Source: Stomorhina lunata (lineage: Eukaryota > Arthropoda > Insecta > Diptera > Rhiniidae). Taken from it: a DNA stretch of 64,000 nucleotides. Position numbers and translations under genes: made by a program. This document shows, one piece after another, positions 13,640 through 25,292 of the stretch. The stretch's first letter is position 1; each line of letters begins with the position of its first letter. Below the pieces are notes generated by a model. It was not told the origin of the DNA. It made no database searches and saw only the letters and a list, made by a program, of their open reading frames with translations. Location: the NCBI GenBank assembly GCA_933228675.1, contig OW121743.1, positions 68,598,208 through 68,662,207 of the forward strand, in the 5' to 3' direction.

Positions 13640-15082
13640 TTTTTTTTGTACGGTGTGCTACTCAAGTGAAACGCAGTGTGTAGCTTTTAATCTCTTTTAG
13701 CAAATATATGCCAAAATCTTGAAGTTTTATAATTTGAATTTTTTGCTGCCTCAAAAGCGATGATATCTCCAAAAAGGAAGATGCTAACAGACGACAACAA
13801 AAAAAGAGGAATTTTTTCGATTAAAGATAACAGCACCTTTTGTGGTTGTCAAGTATTTCCGACACTATCGGACGTTTATCTTTAAACGCCACCTCAATAA
13901 TTTTTTATTTTAGGAAAGATTTTTAATACGAAAATTAATTTTTGCCTTAAAAGTAATTAAGTCAAATTATTTTGTACGAATCAACAAATAATGTGAAGAT
14001 GTGAAATTAATTGAATTTCAATATTAAAATGAAGCAACAAAAAAATGTTAAATAAATTACAATTTTTTGGCGAATTTTTGTGCAAAAAAAAATATGGGAG
14101 GTAACTTTATTTAATGAATTTAAATGCATACATTTTTGAAGACAGAAAAGCATTGAATTTTATTGCCCACAAAAAAAATTAATTTTAACAAAACCTTATC
14201 ATTATGCAAATTAAGTTTTTAAGACAAAATTTTAAAATATTTCGTTTTTCACTTTTCATAAGAAATATAAGAAAAATATGGCTGCAAGTTAAAAGCAATC
14301 ATAATCAACCATAATATGACTATAATGATGATTCTTAATAATAATTTGTTTTTAAATTTTAAAAGCCCTTTTTTCACTGCCACGAATTCAGTTTGACTTT
14401 GTTTCATTATGAGAACAAAAAAAAAAAAAAAAACAAAAAATCACAATTGAAAAATCCATAATTATTTTTAAAAGAACAAAAAACTAACACTCCCTGGTTT
14501 TTTGTTCTTGTCTCGATTCGAAAATTCATGAAATTCAAAAGAAGTTTTCAAACTTCCATCTCACAACATTACCCAGCACTTTTTCTTGATTTTGCTTTAT
14601 CTTTTCTTTAACTCCAACTTTAACAAAAGTATTTGTTGTTCCTATACATCATTTAAGTATGTAGGAGCTGCAAATCAAAATATGTTCGATCTTTATTATC
14701 TTTTGGTAAAATTTCGTTTTTCTTCCATTTTTCTTATATTTCCATACATTTCGTTACTCTGTCCGTCCTTAGGTCCATTTGTAAATGTCTGTCTGGTTTT
14801 CAACTTAATTCAGCAATCAATAGTCCAACAACAACAACAAAAACTTTAGCTCATACATAATGAAATCGCAGACATAAACTCCCTATAATTACCGACACCC
14901 TGGATGTTGTAAATGCATCGAAATTGTACCGCCCTCAGGGTAATATTTCATAAAAAAACGTGCGCTCATATTCTCTTGAAGTTGGTTCTGTGTTTTTTTT
15001 TCTTACTCAAGCTTTATTATGAATTTGATACCCTACAGAGGGTAATAGCAGGTTATACAAATGGTTTGAACAAGTAAAGTTA
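13640..15082. other. unique spacer between 30-bp and 12-bp arrays
   Basis: AT-rich unique DNA. It holds an A-run near 14417-14433, a small CAA-repeat near 14826-14841 (within an 87-codon frame at 14586-14849 that I do not accept as a gene), and an imperfect palindromic box TACCCTACAGAGGGTA near 15030-15045, about 40 bp before the 12-bp array starts. Boxes of this kind often mark ends of fly interspersed repeats; no matching partner end was proved here. Confidence 0.5.
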
Positions 15083-17899
15083 GACTATATCTTAGTCTAT
15101 TTCTTAGTCTATGTCTTAGTCTATGTCTTAGTCTATGTCTTAGTCTATGTCTTAGTCTATGTCATAGTCTATGTCTTAGTCTATGTCTTAGTCTATGTCT
15201 TAGTCTATGTCTTAGTCTATGTCTTAGTCTATGTCTTAGTCTATTTCTTAGTCTATGTCTTAGTCTATGTCTTAGTCTATGTCTTAGTCTATGTCTTAGT
15301 CTATGTCTTAGTCTATGTCTTAGTCTATGTCTTAGTCTATGCCTTAGTATATGTCTTAGTCTATGGGTTAGTCTATGTCTTAGTCTATGTCTTAGTCTAT
15401 GTCTTAGTCTACGTCTTAGTCTATGTCTTAGTCTATGTCTTAGTCTATGTCTTAGTCTATGTCTTAGTCTATGTCTTAGTCTATGCCTTAGTATATGTCT
15501 TAATCTATGTCTTAGTCTATGTCTAAGTCTATGTCTTTGTCTATGTCTTAGTCTATGTCTTAGTCTATGTCTTAGTCTATGTCTTAGTCTATGTCTTAGT
15601 CTATGTCTTAGTCTATGTCTTAGTCTATGTCTTAGTCTATGTCTTAGTCTTAGTCTATGTCTATGCCTTAGTATATGTCTTAGTCTATGGGTTAGTCTAT
15701 GTCTTAGTCTATGTCTTAGTCTATGTCTTAGTCTACGTCTTAGTCTATGTCTTAGTCTATGTCTTAGTCTATGTCTTAGTCTATGTCTTAGTCTATGTCT
15801 TAGTCTATGCCTTAGTATATGTCTTAATCTATGTCTTAGTCTATGTCTAAGTCTATGTCTTTGTCTATGTCTTAGTCTATGTCTTAGTCTATGTCTTAGT
15901 CTATGTCTTAGTCTATGTCTTAGTCTATGTCTTAGTCTATGTCTTAGTCTATGTCTTAGTCTATGTCTTAGTCTTAGTCTATGTCTTAGTCTATGTCTTA
16001 GTCTATGTCTTAGTCTATGTCTTAGTCTATGTCTTAGTCTATGTCTTAGTCTATGTCTTAGTCTATGTCTTAGTCTATGTCTTAGTCTATGTCTTAGTCT
16101 ATGTCTTAGTCTATGTCTTAGTCTATGTCTTAGTCTATGTCTTAGTCTATGTCTTAGTCTATGTCTTAGTCTATGTCTTAGTCTATGTCTTAGTCTATGT
16201 CTTAGTCTATGTCTTAGTCTATGTCTTAGTCTATGTCTTTGTCTATGTCATAGTCTATGTCTTAGTCTATGTCTTAGTCTATGTCTTAGTCTATGTCTTA
16301 GTCTATGTCTTAGTCTATGTCTTAGTCTATGTCTTAGTCTATGTCTTAGTCTATGTCTTAGTCTATGTCTTAGTCTATGTCTTAGTCTATGTCTTAGTCT
16401 ATGTCTTAGTCTATGTCTTAGTCTATGTCTTAGTCTATGTCTTAGTCTATGTCTTAGTCTATGTCTTAGTCTATGTCTTAGTCCATGTCTTAGTCTATGT
16501 CTTAGTCTATGTCTAAGTCTATGTCTTAGTCTATGTCTTAGTCTATGTCTTAGTCTATGTCTTAGTCTATGTCTTAGTCTATGTCTTAGTCTATGTCTTA
16601 GTCTATGTCTTAGTCTATGTCTTAGTCTATGTCTTAGTCTATGTCTTAGTCTATGTCTTAGTCTATGTCTTAGTCTATGTCTTAGTCTATGTCTTAGTCT
16701 ATGTCTTAGTCTATGTCTTAGTCTATGTCTTAGTCTATGTCTTAGTCTATGTCTTAGTCTATGTCTTAGTCTATGTCTTAGTCTATGTCTTAGTCTATGT
16801 CTTAGTCTATGTCTGAGTCTATGTCTTAGTCTATGTCTTAGTCTATGTTTTAGTCTATGTCTTAGTCTATGTCTTAGTGTATGTCTTAGTGTATGTCTTA
16901 GTCTATGTCTTAGTCTATGTCTTAGTCTATGTCTTAGTCTATGTCTTAGTCTATGTCTTAGTCTATGTCTTAGTCTTTGTCTTAGTCTATGTCTTAGTCT
17001 ATGTCTTAGTCTATGTCTTAGTCTATGTCTTAGTCTATGTCTTAGTCTATGTCTTAGTCTATGTCTTAGTCTATGTCTTAGTCTATGTCTTAGTCTATGT
17101 CTTAGTCTATGTCTTAGTCTATGTCTTAGTCTATGTCTTAGTCTATGTCTTAGTCTATGTCTTAGTCTATGTCTTAGTCTATGTCTTAGTCTATGTCTTA
17201 GTCTATGTCTTAGTCTATGTCTTAGTCTATGTCTTAGTCTATGTCTTAGTCTATGTCTTAGTCTATGTCTTAGTCTATGTCTTAGTCTATGTCTTAGTCT
17301 ATGTCTTAGTCTATGTCTTAGTCTATGTCTTAGTCTATGTCTTAGTCTATGTCTTAGTCTATGTCTTAGTCTATGTCTTAGTCTATGTCTATGTCTATGT
17401 CTATGTCTTAGTCTATGTCTTAGTCTATGTCTTAGTCTATGTCTTAGTCTATGTCTTAGTCTATGTCTTAGTCTATGTCTTAGTCTATGTCTTAGTCTAT
17501 GTCTTAGTCTATGTCTTAGTCTATGTCTTAGTCTATGTCTTAGTCTATGTCTAAGTCTATGTCTTAGTCTATGCCTTAGTCTATGTCAGGTCTTAGTCTA
17601 TGTTTTAGTTTATAGCTTAGTCAATGTCTTAGTCTATGTCTTAGTCTATGTCTTAGTCTATGTCTTAGTCGATGTCTTAGTCTATGTCTTAGTTTATAGC
17701 TTAGTCAATGTATTAGTCTATGTCTTAATCTATGTCTTAGTCTATGTCTTAGTCTATGTCTTAGTCTATGTCTTAGTCTATGTCTTAGTCTATGTCTTAG
17801 TCTATGTCTTAGCCCATGTCTTAGTCTATGTCTTAGTCTATGTCTTAGTCGATGTCTTAGTCTATGTCTTAGTCTATATCTAAGTCTATGTCTTAGTTT
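15083..17899 (+). repeat. 12-bp satellite, block A (GTCTTAGTCTAT)n
   Basis: About 230 copies of GTCTTAGTCTAT. The body from about 15985 to 17570 is nearly uniform; the right 0.3 kb is degenerate (GTTTATAGCTTAGTCAATG, GTCGATG). Truncated units (GTCTTAGTCTTAG, and ATGTCTATGTCTATG near 17388-17403) mark slippage. Because the unit is 12 bp, three of six frames stay open; the 225-codon frame at 16877-17554 reads as LVYV repeats and is not evidence for a gene. Confidence 0.96.
15341..15984 (+). repeat. 324-bp higher-order duplication in 12-bp block A
   Basis: Two successive segments share the same ordered set of variants at an offset of 324 bp (27 units). These are GCCTTAGTATATG at 15341 and 15665, CTATGGGTTAG just after each, GCCTTAGTATATGTCTTAATC at 15485 and 15809, GTCTAAG and GTCTTTG after those, and the truncated GTCTTAGTCTTAG at 15641 and 15965. 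Confidence 0.88.
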
Positions 17900-18224
17900 A
17901 GCTGTATAGGGTACTCTGCGATATCCTTAAGCCCTACCCTGATCTGCTCACTTGTTTCCAATTTTGTTTTTTTCGTTATTAAATATTTCTGTAGTTGCTA
18001 TTGTTTGACGCTTAATAACTTGCATTGAACAACAACAACACAAAACATTCGTTCATTCTACATTTACTACAACCAGAGGCACAAACATCACCCAACAACA
18101 ACATCAAGATCATTCGTTGCATGTACCAACATTATGTACGAATGGATGTTATTTGTCAGTAGTAGTTTTTTTTTTTTTTCAAAGTTGTATCGAGATCTTA
18201 ACAGCCCTGCAGTACCAAAGGCTT

Positions 18225-18420
18225 TCATTTATTTTCTGTCACAAGTGAAATTAACAATGAAAATTACAGAAAAACACGAACAAACATTTATTTCGCGCGT
18301 GTGTCTTAGCTTTCTTTTATTTGATAATCATCTCCATTAGTTGCTTAAGAATTAGAGTACAAGCTGTTGCTCACGCTTTTATGGGTTTTAAAAGACCATT
18401 CGGCAAATCAATGTATAGAA
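18225..18420 (+). repeat. dispersed sequence, copy 1
   Basis: Shares an ordered series of blocks with 19410-19665: TTTTCTGTCAnAAGTGAAATTAA, then GCGTGTrTGyCTTAGCTTTC, then TCTCCATTAGTTG, then a common block covering CGACCATTCGGCAAATCAATGTAT or its close variant (here AGACCATTCGG). Local identity is high but indels are frequent, so the copies are old. Same orientation as copy 2. Confidence 0.8.
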
Positions 18421-18620
18421 GTATAAGCGGTCTTTTAGAGTCTTTGGCAGGTTTTAATTTAAGGACTGATAAGTTACTACTTGCCATGACCTGGCTTTTA
18501 GGTGACAAAAAATGGCAATCTATCGCACAAATGCTAGGATCGCTAGTCATTTCATCAGTATTTGAGTGGATTCTGCAAACTGGAACTGTTGGGCTTGTTT
18601 TTACATTCATACATACATAA
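18321..18620 (+). other. coding-textured segment, possible gene or element fragment
   Basis: A 99-codon plus frame, open on the minus strand too (79 codons, 18371-18610). The base composition from about 18400 to 18600 is less AT-rich than its surroundings. The diverged second copy at 19541-19665 preserves part of the plus-frame protein: SISCLRIRVQA here against SISCYRIKVKA there, and both keep FKRPFGKSMY. Several of those differences are conservative, which favours plus-strand coding ancestry. I do not recognise the family. The segment could be a transposon-derived exon, a host exon fragment, or an untranslated but conserved repeat. No start with a convincing context and no clear splice sites were found. 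Confidence 0.35.
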
Positions 18621-19409
18621 CTATTCTGCTATATTGAAAATATCGTTTTTATTTTAGTTATTTTTTGAACGATTTTGATCATATCTGCTCAGTTTTTGTT
18701 TTTTTTTTCATATAAATGTTGAATGGTTTTATTAAAGAATTTTACCTTGTGACTTAAGTTCTGGCTTAAGTGTTTTTGTCTTATTTTACTTGAATAATGC
18801 CACAAAGCTTTGGCTGAAAGCATGTGTATGATGTGGCTACGACTACAGCGGAGGATGATGATGAAGATCACCAAGTTTTGTGGTGTGGGGCTTGACTTAA
18901 ACGATGCATATCTGCGTAAGCAAATATAAAACTATTTGCAGAAATTAAATGTTTTCGCAATATTAATTTTCTTTGTTTTTTTTTTTGTTCAACTTTATTC
19001 CCGAATTGTATGGATTGGTAGTTTTGAATCGTGAATAATGTAAATGCAGTAGGCAGGGAGGTATGAGAATTAAGATGAAGCAGTTAATCTTGGGATGGTA
19101 TTTGGGTATAATTGATCTTAAGGCAAATTAAGTTTGGGTGTAGATTTTTCATGTGGGTATGAACATGAGAAGGATTTTCAGGTTTTTGATATAAATATAA
19201 ATTGATAATGTTGATATATTATAAATTTTTAAAAAAAGCGGAACAACTTGGCGATTAAGAAACAAAGATTTAGGTTAAGACATAAGACATATATCAGGAC
19301 TTGAAGTAAGATATAAACTGAAGTAAACATCAAGAAAAAGACAAGAATATATTCTATGATATAGATTAAGACATAGACCAAAGACTCTATAATATAAAAA
19401 TATTGCACC

Positions 19410-19672
19410 CCATTCATTAGTTTTCTGTCAAAAGTGAAATTAAAGTGGATAAAGAACAATGAAAAACATATAAACGCACAAATAAACATATATTCATGAG
19501 CACGCGTGTATGCCTTAGCTTTCCCTCGCTGGAAAATCGTCTCCATTAGTTGTTATCGAATTAAAGTAAAAGCAATATTTTCTCTTTTTTATGGGACTTA
19601 TCGAAAAGACCTATCGAAAAGACCATATGGGTTTTTTTAAACGACCATTCGGCAAATCAATGTATGGGAATG
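19410..19672 (+). repeat. dispersed sequence, copy 2, abutting 12-bp block B
   Basis: Diverged second copy of 18225-18420. It contains an extra internal repeat (TATCGAAAAGACC twice, 19597-19624). The shared sequence runs to GGCAAATCAATGTATGGGAATG and the 12-bp array begins at the next base, so the satellite starts exactly at a point inside or at the end of this element. Confidence 0.8.
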
Positions 19673-21483
19673 CATAGACTAAGATATAGACTGAGACATA
19701 GACTAAGACATAGACTAAAACATAGACTAAGACATAGACTAAGACATAGACTAAGACATAGACTAAGACATAGACTAAGACATAGACTAAGACATAGACT
19801 AAGACATAGACTAAGACATAGACTAAGACATAGACGAAGACATAGACTAAGACATAGACTAAGACATAGACTAAGACATAGACTAAGACATAGACTAAGA
19901 CATAGACTAAGACATAGACTAAGACATAGACTAAGACATAGACTAAGACATAGACTAAGACATAGACTAAGACATAGACTAAGACATAGACTGAGACATA
20001 GACTAAGACATAGACTAAGACATAGACTAAGACATAGACTAAGACATAGACTAAGACATAGACTAAGACATAGACTAAGACATAGACTAAGACATAGACT
20101 AAGACATAGACTAAGACATAGACTAAGACATAGACTAAGACATAGACTAAGACATAGACTAAGACATAGACTAAGACATAGACTAAGACATAGACTAAGA
20201 CATAGACTAAGACATAGACTAAGACATAGACTAAGACATAGACTAAGACATAGACTAAGACATAGACTAAGACATAGACATAGACTAAGACATAGACTAA
20301 GACATAGACTAAGACATAGACTAAGACATAGACTAAGACATAGACTAAGACATAGACTAAGACATAGACTAAGACATAAACTAAGACATAGACTAAGACA
20401 TAGACTAAGACATAGACTAAGACATAGACTAAGACATAGACTAAGACATAGACTAAGACATAGACTAAGACATAGACTAAGACATAGACTAAGACATAGA
20501 CTAAGACATAGACTAAGACATAGACTAAGATATAGACTAAGACATAGACTAAGACATAGACTAAGACATAGACTAAGACATAGACTAAGACATAGACTAA
20601 GACATAGACTAAGACATAGACTAAGACATAGACTAAGACATAGACTAAGACATAGACTAAGACATAGACTAAGACATAGACTAAGACATAGACTAAGACA
20701 TAGACTAAGACATAGACTAAGACATAGACTAAGACATAGACTAAGACATAGACTAAGACATAGACTAAGACATAGACTAAGACATAGACTAAGACATAGA
20801 CTAAGACATAGACTAAGACATAGACTAAGACATAGACTAAGACATAGACTAAGACATAGACATAGACTAAGACATAGACTAAGACATAGACTAAGACATA
20901 GACTAAGACATAGACTAAGACATAAACTAAGACATAGACTAAGACATAGACTAAGACATAGACTAAGACATAGACTAAGACATAGACTAAGACATAGACT
21001 AAGACATAGACTAAGACATAGACTAAGACATAGACTAAGACATAGACTAAGACATAGACTAAGACATAGACTAAGACATAGACTAAGACATAGACTAAGA
21101 CATAGACTAAGACATAGACTAAGACATAGACTAAGACATAGACTAAGACATAGACTAAGACATAGACTAAGACATAGACTAAGACATAGACTAAGACATA
21201 GACTAAGACATAGACTAAGACATAGACTAAGACATAGACTAAGACATAGACTAATACATAGACTAAGACATAGACTAAGACATAGACTAAGACATAGCCT
21301 AAGACATAGAATAAGACATTGACTAAGATATAGACTAATATATAGACTCAGATATAGACTGAGAAATAGAGTAAGATATAGACTAAGAAGTAAACTAAGA
21401 CATAGACCTATACTTAGACAATACATCGATTGAGACACACACTTAAACATAGCCTAAGAAATAAACTAAAAGATGAACTAAAA
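19673..21483 (-). repeat. 12-bp satellite, block B, inverted (ACTAAGACATAG)n
   Basis: About 150 copies of the reverse complement of block A. Rare variants: GACGAAGAC near 19834, GACTGAGAC near 19990, CATAAAC at 20375 and 20921, and shortened units GACATAGACATAG at 20271 and 20853. The last 200 bp decay. Overlapping long frames on both strands (597 codons minus, 552 codons plus) are consequences of the 12-bp period and read CLSL and HRLR repeats. Confidence 0.96.
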
Positions 21484-22082
21484 TAATATTTCCTCCTATT
21501 TGATAGTCGGCATTTCATCAAAAGCTTTTCTTATCAACATTCATAAAAAAGCTTTCATATAATATGTGGCTATACGTTTAACTCTGCCGAATATTTATTG
21601 AAAAGTTATTATAGAAAAATAATCCTTTGGACCAGTCCAAGACATTATTGCTCTTGCTGTTTCTCAGCTTTTACAAAGTTTTTAAAAAATTATCTAAATT
21701 ATTTATCAGTTTGAAAGGCATTTTCTGGTAAATGACTTTAACTTTAATACTTTTAGAGAAGCATCTGTCCGTTAAACTATAAATACAAACCGTTGACTTA
21801 TAATGACACTACCTTATTTTTATTGCCATTTTTTCCTTATTTTTTTTTTGTAGTTTTTTTAGTATTTTTCTCCTTCAAACAATTTTTAGTTGATATTATT
21901 TGCAATCAACTCTAGTGGACATACGAAAACCGCAAAGTGGGGAAAAAGCCAAGACAACAACCACAATAAATTTAACTTGAAAGTAAATGAATGTGAACGG
22001 AGAATAGAGTTGTTTGAGAAGCGGTGTTAAATTGAGGATAGGGGCAATGTAAAGGAGTCAATTCCTTAACTTCAAGACGAAC
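21484..22082. other. unique spacer between 12-bp blocks B and C
   Basis: Non-repetitive AT-rich DNA with a T-run near 21837-21862. Its last 60 bases (from 22021, GCGGTGTTAAATTGAG) are duplicated 221 bp downstream inside block C. No gene recognised. Confidence 0.5.
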
Positions 22083-22330
22083 ATAGACTAAGACCTAGAC
22101 AAAGACATGGACTAAGACATAGACTAAGACATAGACTAAGATATAAACTAAGACATAGACTAAGCCATAGACTAACCAATAGACTAAGATATAAACTAAG
22201 ACATAGACTAAGCCATAGACTAAGATATAGACTAAGACAAAGCGGTGTTAAATTGAGAATAGGAGTAATGTAAAGGAGTCAATTCCTTAACTTCAAGACT
22301 AACATAGACTAAGACCTAGACTAAGGCTTA
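22021..22330 (+). repeat. 221-bp tandem duplication of unique plus satellite DNA
   Basis: The sequence starting GCGGTGTTAAATTGAG at 22021, running through GGAGTCAATTCCTTAAC and into CATAGACTAAGACCTAGAC, recurs at 22242 with few substitutions. Each copy carries about 60 bp of unique sequence followed by diverged 12-bp units, so the array boundary itself was duplicated. Confidence 0.9.
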
Positions 22331-23316
22331 GAAAAATGCATAGACTAAGACATAGACTAAGACATAGACTAAGACAAAGACATAGACTAAAACACAGACT
22401 AAAACATAGACTAAGACATAGACTAAAACATAAACTAAGACATAGACTAAGACATAGACTAAGACATAGACTAAGACACAGACTGAGACATAGACTAAGA
22501 CATAGACTAAGATATAGACTAAGATATAGACTAAGACATAGACTAAGACATAGACTAAGACATAGACTAAGACATAGACTAAGAAATAGACTAAGACATA
22601 GACTAAGACATAGACTAAGACATAGACTAAGACATAGACTAAGACGTAGACCAAGACATAGACTAAGACATAGACTAAGACATAGACTAAGACATAGACT
22701 AAGACAAAGACTAAGACATAGACTAAGACATAGACTAAGACATAGACTAAGACATAGACTAAGACATAGACTAAGACATAGACTAAGACATAGACTAAGA
22801 CATAGACTAAGACATAGACTAAGACATAGACTAAGACATAGACTAAGACATAGACTAAGACATAGACTAAGACATAGACTAAGACATAGACTAAGACATA
22901 GACTAAGACATAGACTAAGACATAGACTAAGACATAGACTAAGACATAGACTAAGACATAGACTAAAACATAGACTAAGATATAGACTAAGACATAAACT
23001 AAGACATAGACTAAGACATAAACTAAGACATAGACTAAGACATAGACTAAGACATAGACTAAGACATAGACTAAGACATAGACTAAGACATAGACTAAGA
23101 CATAGACTAAGACATAGACTAAGACGTAGACTAAGACATAGACTAAGACATAGACTAAGACATAGACTAAGACATAAACTAAGACATAGACTAATACATA
23201 GACTAAGATATAGACTAAGACATAGACTAAGACATAGACTAAGACATAGACTAAGACATAGACTAAGAAATAGGCTAAGACATAGACTAAGACATAGACT
23301 AACACCAAGACATATG
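22083..23316 (-). repeat. 12-bp satellite, block C (ACTAAGACATAG)n
   Basis: About 100 copies in the same orientation as block B, with more point variants (GACGTAGACCAAG near 22645, AAGATATAG, AAGAAATAG). Both edges are degenerate. The two overlapping frames of 337 and 327 codons are satellite artefacts. Confidence 0.95.
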
Positions 23317-24635
23317 TAGATAAAATCACAAATGAAGACATTGTCTTACATGAAGTCTCTTAGTTTTGTAACTAAGATTTAATTCCTTCAAATCTCTGAC
23401 CTTAAATAGCGGCGTATGCGATAATATTCCTGCAACAAAAAAACTCAAAAAAAAGCTCAACATTATGCCGCTCGTAACATTGATGCTGATACAAACTGTC
23501 ATCAGAATTCATTTAAAAGTTTTTATTTTTTCAGCCTTTGTCGTATTGTTGTCGTATTTTTAAGATAAACATTTAATGACAGCTTAAGCTGAAGCCAAGT
23601 ACAATTTTTTTCCGAAAAAAAAACACAAATAAATTTGAAAATTACTTAAGACAGCAGAAAATATTTTTTTATGATTCTTCAAATAACAACGAATTTTTGA
23701 AAATTAACTATTCAAAAAAATCCAAAAGTATAAAAAGTGATCTTTAGTCATCTTTTATGGTTTGGTTTGGGTTTTTTTGTGTTTAATGAAATGTTGGTCT
23801 ATTTGCTTTTCTTATTTCACAAGTTAATGTTTTTTGTTTTTTATTTATTTGTTTATTATTATTTTCCTTTTTTTGATATTTGTGTGAAAAATAAACAATA
23901 AAGCCCTGGCAAAATGACGGACGGACTTAAAACCCAAGTCTGTAAATATTTATATTGTCTTAGATTTTGTTTGTTAAACATTTATTTGTGTATTTTAACT
24001 TATATTTTTCAATATTTTCTTGCTTTTTTGGTTTGTTAATTTAGCAGAGGAGGTTTTTAAATTTTTTTCTTATTATTATTTGCCTTTCAGATGATGAGAT
24101 GAAACAACCCAAAGTCTGGATCGTAAAAAACACGTGAAATTTTTAAAGAACTCTTCATAAATTCGTATTCATATGATGGAAAAAACCTCCATTATTAAAC
24201 AGAAAATAAAGGAAAATAAAACAATGTTAAAATTTAATGTTATGGGAGATGTGTGAGAATGCGGTTAAATATTTGTAAATGCATCAAAAATTCTTTAGAG
24301 CCATAATAATCGGAGACATGAATAAATAAATTTGGGATGCACAGTAATTTTTAAAAGATTATCAAGATTGTTTAGGTTGTCAGGAAAGGGAGATATGAAG
24401 ATGGAATGAGGTTTCAAAAAAAGGTTGATATAAACAGTTTTATTTATTTATTTAAAAAATTATGGAAATTCTAAAAATTTTTAAATATTTTGGTTGGTCT
24501 TTGAGGGCAATCGTCAATATGTTAGCCTATGTTTAAATTTATGAAAAGACTTTAAAATATAAAGATGGTGCACTTCCATATATTGATTTGTCATCTGGTC
24601 GTTTTGAAAAGTTCAATAAAAAATTAACTTTTCAA
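23317..24635. other. unique spacer between 12-bp blocks C and D
   Basis: About 1.3 kb of AT-rich unique DNA. A good splice-acceptor-like string (polypyrimidine then TTTGCCTTTCAG) ends near 24091 and is followed by ATGATGAGATG, but no exon can be defended. A third copy of the dispersed motif lies at 24570-24615 in reverse orientation. Confidence 0.5.
24570..24615 (-). repeat. dispersed sequence, copy 3 (fragment)
   Basis: On the minus strand this reads AACGACCAGATGACAAATC then AATATATGGAAGTGCA. Copy 2 has AACGACCATTCGGCAAATC then AATGTATGGGAATGCA. It sits about 20-60 bp before 12-bp block D, so all three copies of this sequence are beside or between 12-bp arrays. Confidence 0.6.
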
Positions 24636-24720
24636 GTCTATGTCTTAGTCTATGTCTTAGTCTATGTCTTAGTTTATGTCTTAGTCTATGTCTTAGTCTA
24701 TGTCTTAGTCTATGTCTTAG

Positions 24721-25200
24721 TCTATGTCTTAGGCTATGTCTTAGTTTATGTGTTAATATATGTCTTAGTCTATGTCTTTGTCAATGTCCAAGTCTATATC
24801 TTAGTCAATGTCTTATTCTATGTCTTAGGCTATGTCTTAGTCTATGTGTTAATATATGTCTTAGTCTATGTCTTAGTCTATGTCTTAGCATATGTCTTAG
24901 TCTATGTCTTAGTCTATGTCTTAGTCTATGTCTTAGTCTATGTCTTAGTCTATGTCTTAGTCTATGTCTTAGGCTATGTCTTAGTCTATGTGTTAATATA
25001 TGTCTTAGTCTATGTCTTTGTCAATGTCCAAGTCTATATCTTAGTTAATGTCTTATTCTATGTCTTAGGCTATGTCTTAGTCTATGTGTTAATATATGTC
25101 TTAGTCTATGTCTTAGTCTATGTCTTAGCTTATGTCTTAGTCTATGTCTTAGTCTATGTCGTAGTCTATATCTTAGTCTATGTCTTAGTCTATGTCTTAG
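24721..25200 (+). repeat. 240-bp higher-order duplication in 12-bp block D
   Basis: Two adjacent 240-bp (20-unit) segments carry the same series of variants: GGCTATGTCTTAG, TGTGTTAATATATG, GTCTTTGTCAATGTCCAAG, CTATATCTTAGT and GTCTTATTCTATG. The second copy begins at 24961. Confidence 0.9.
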
Positions 25201-25292
25201 TCTATGTCTTAGTCTATGTCTTAGTCTATGTCTTACTCTATGTCTTAGTCTATGTCTTAGTCTATGTCTTAGTCTATGTCTTAGTCTATGTC

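Larger units (their letters stand above)
17900..19672. other. spacer between inverted 12-bp blocks A and B
   Basis: About 1.8 kb of mostly unique DNA. It contains CAA-rich sequence at 18028-18105 and two diverged copies of a dispersed sequence (18225-18420 and 19410-19665, described separately). The remainder (18620-19410) shows T-runs and nothing recognisable. A 105-codon minus frame at 19229-19546 is rich in hydrophobic residues but matches no family I know. Confidence 0.6.

Noticed and set aside
19657..21450. Very long overlapping ORFs on both strands (597 and 552 codons), also at 22.33-23.34, 16.88-17.55 and 24.59-25.30 kb
   Set aside because: They are translations of the 12-bp satellite; the period is divisible by three, so stop-free frames persist. 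No non-repeat domain is attached.
24080..24101. Splice-acceptor-like TTTGCCTTTCAG before ATGATGAG
   Set aside because: Polypyrimidine-AG strings are frequent in such sequence and no downstream exon with coding texture follows.
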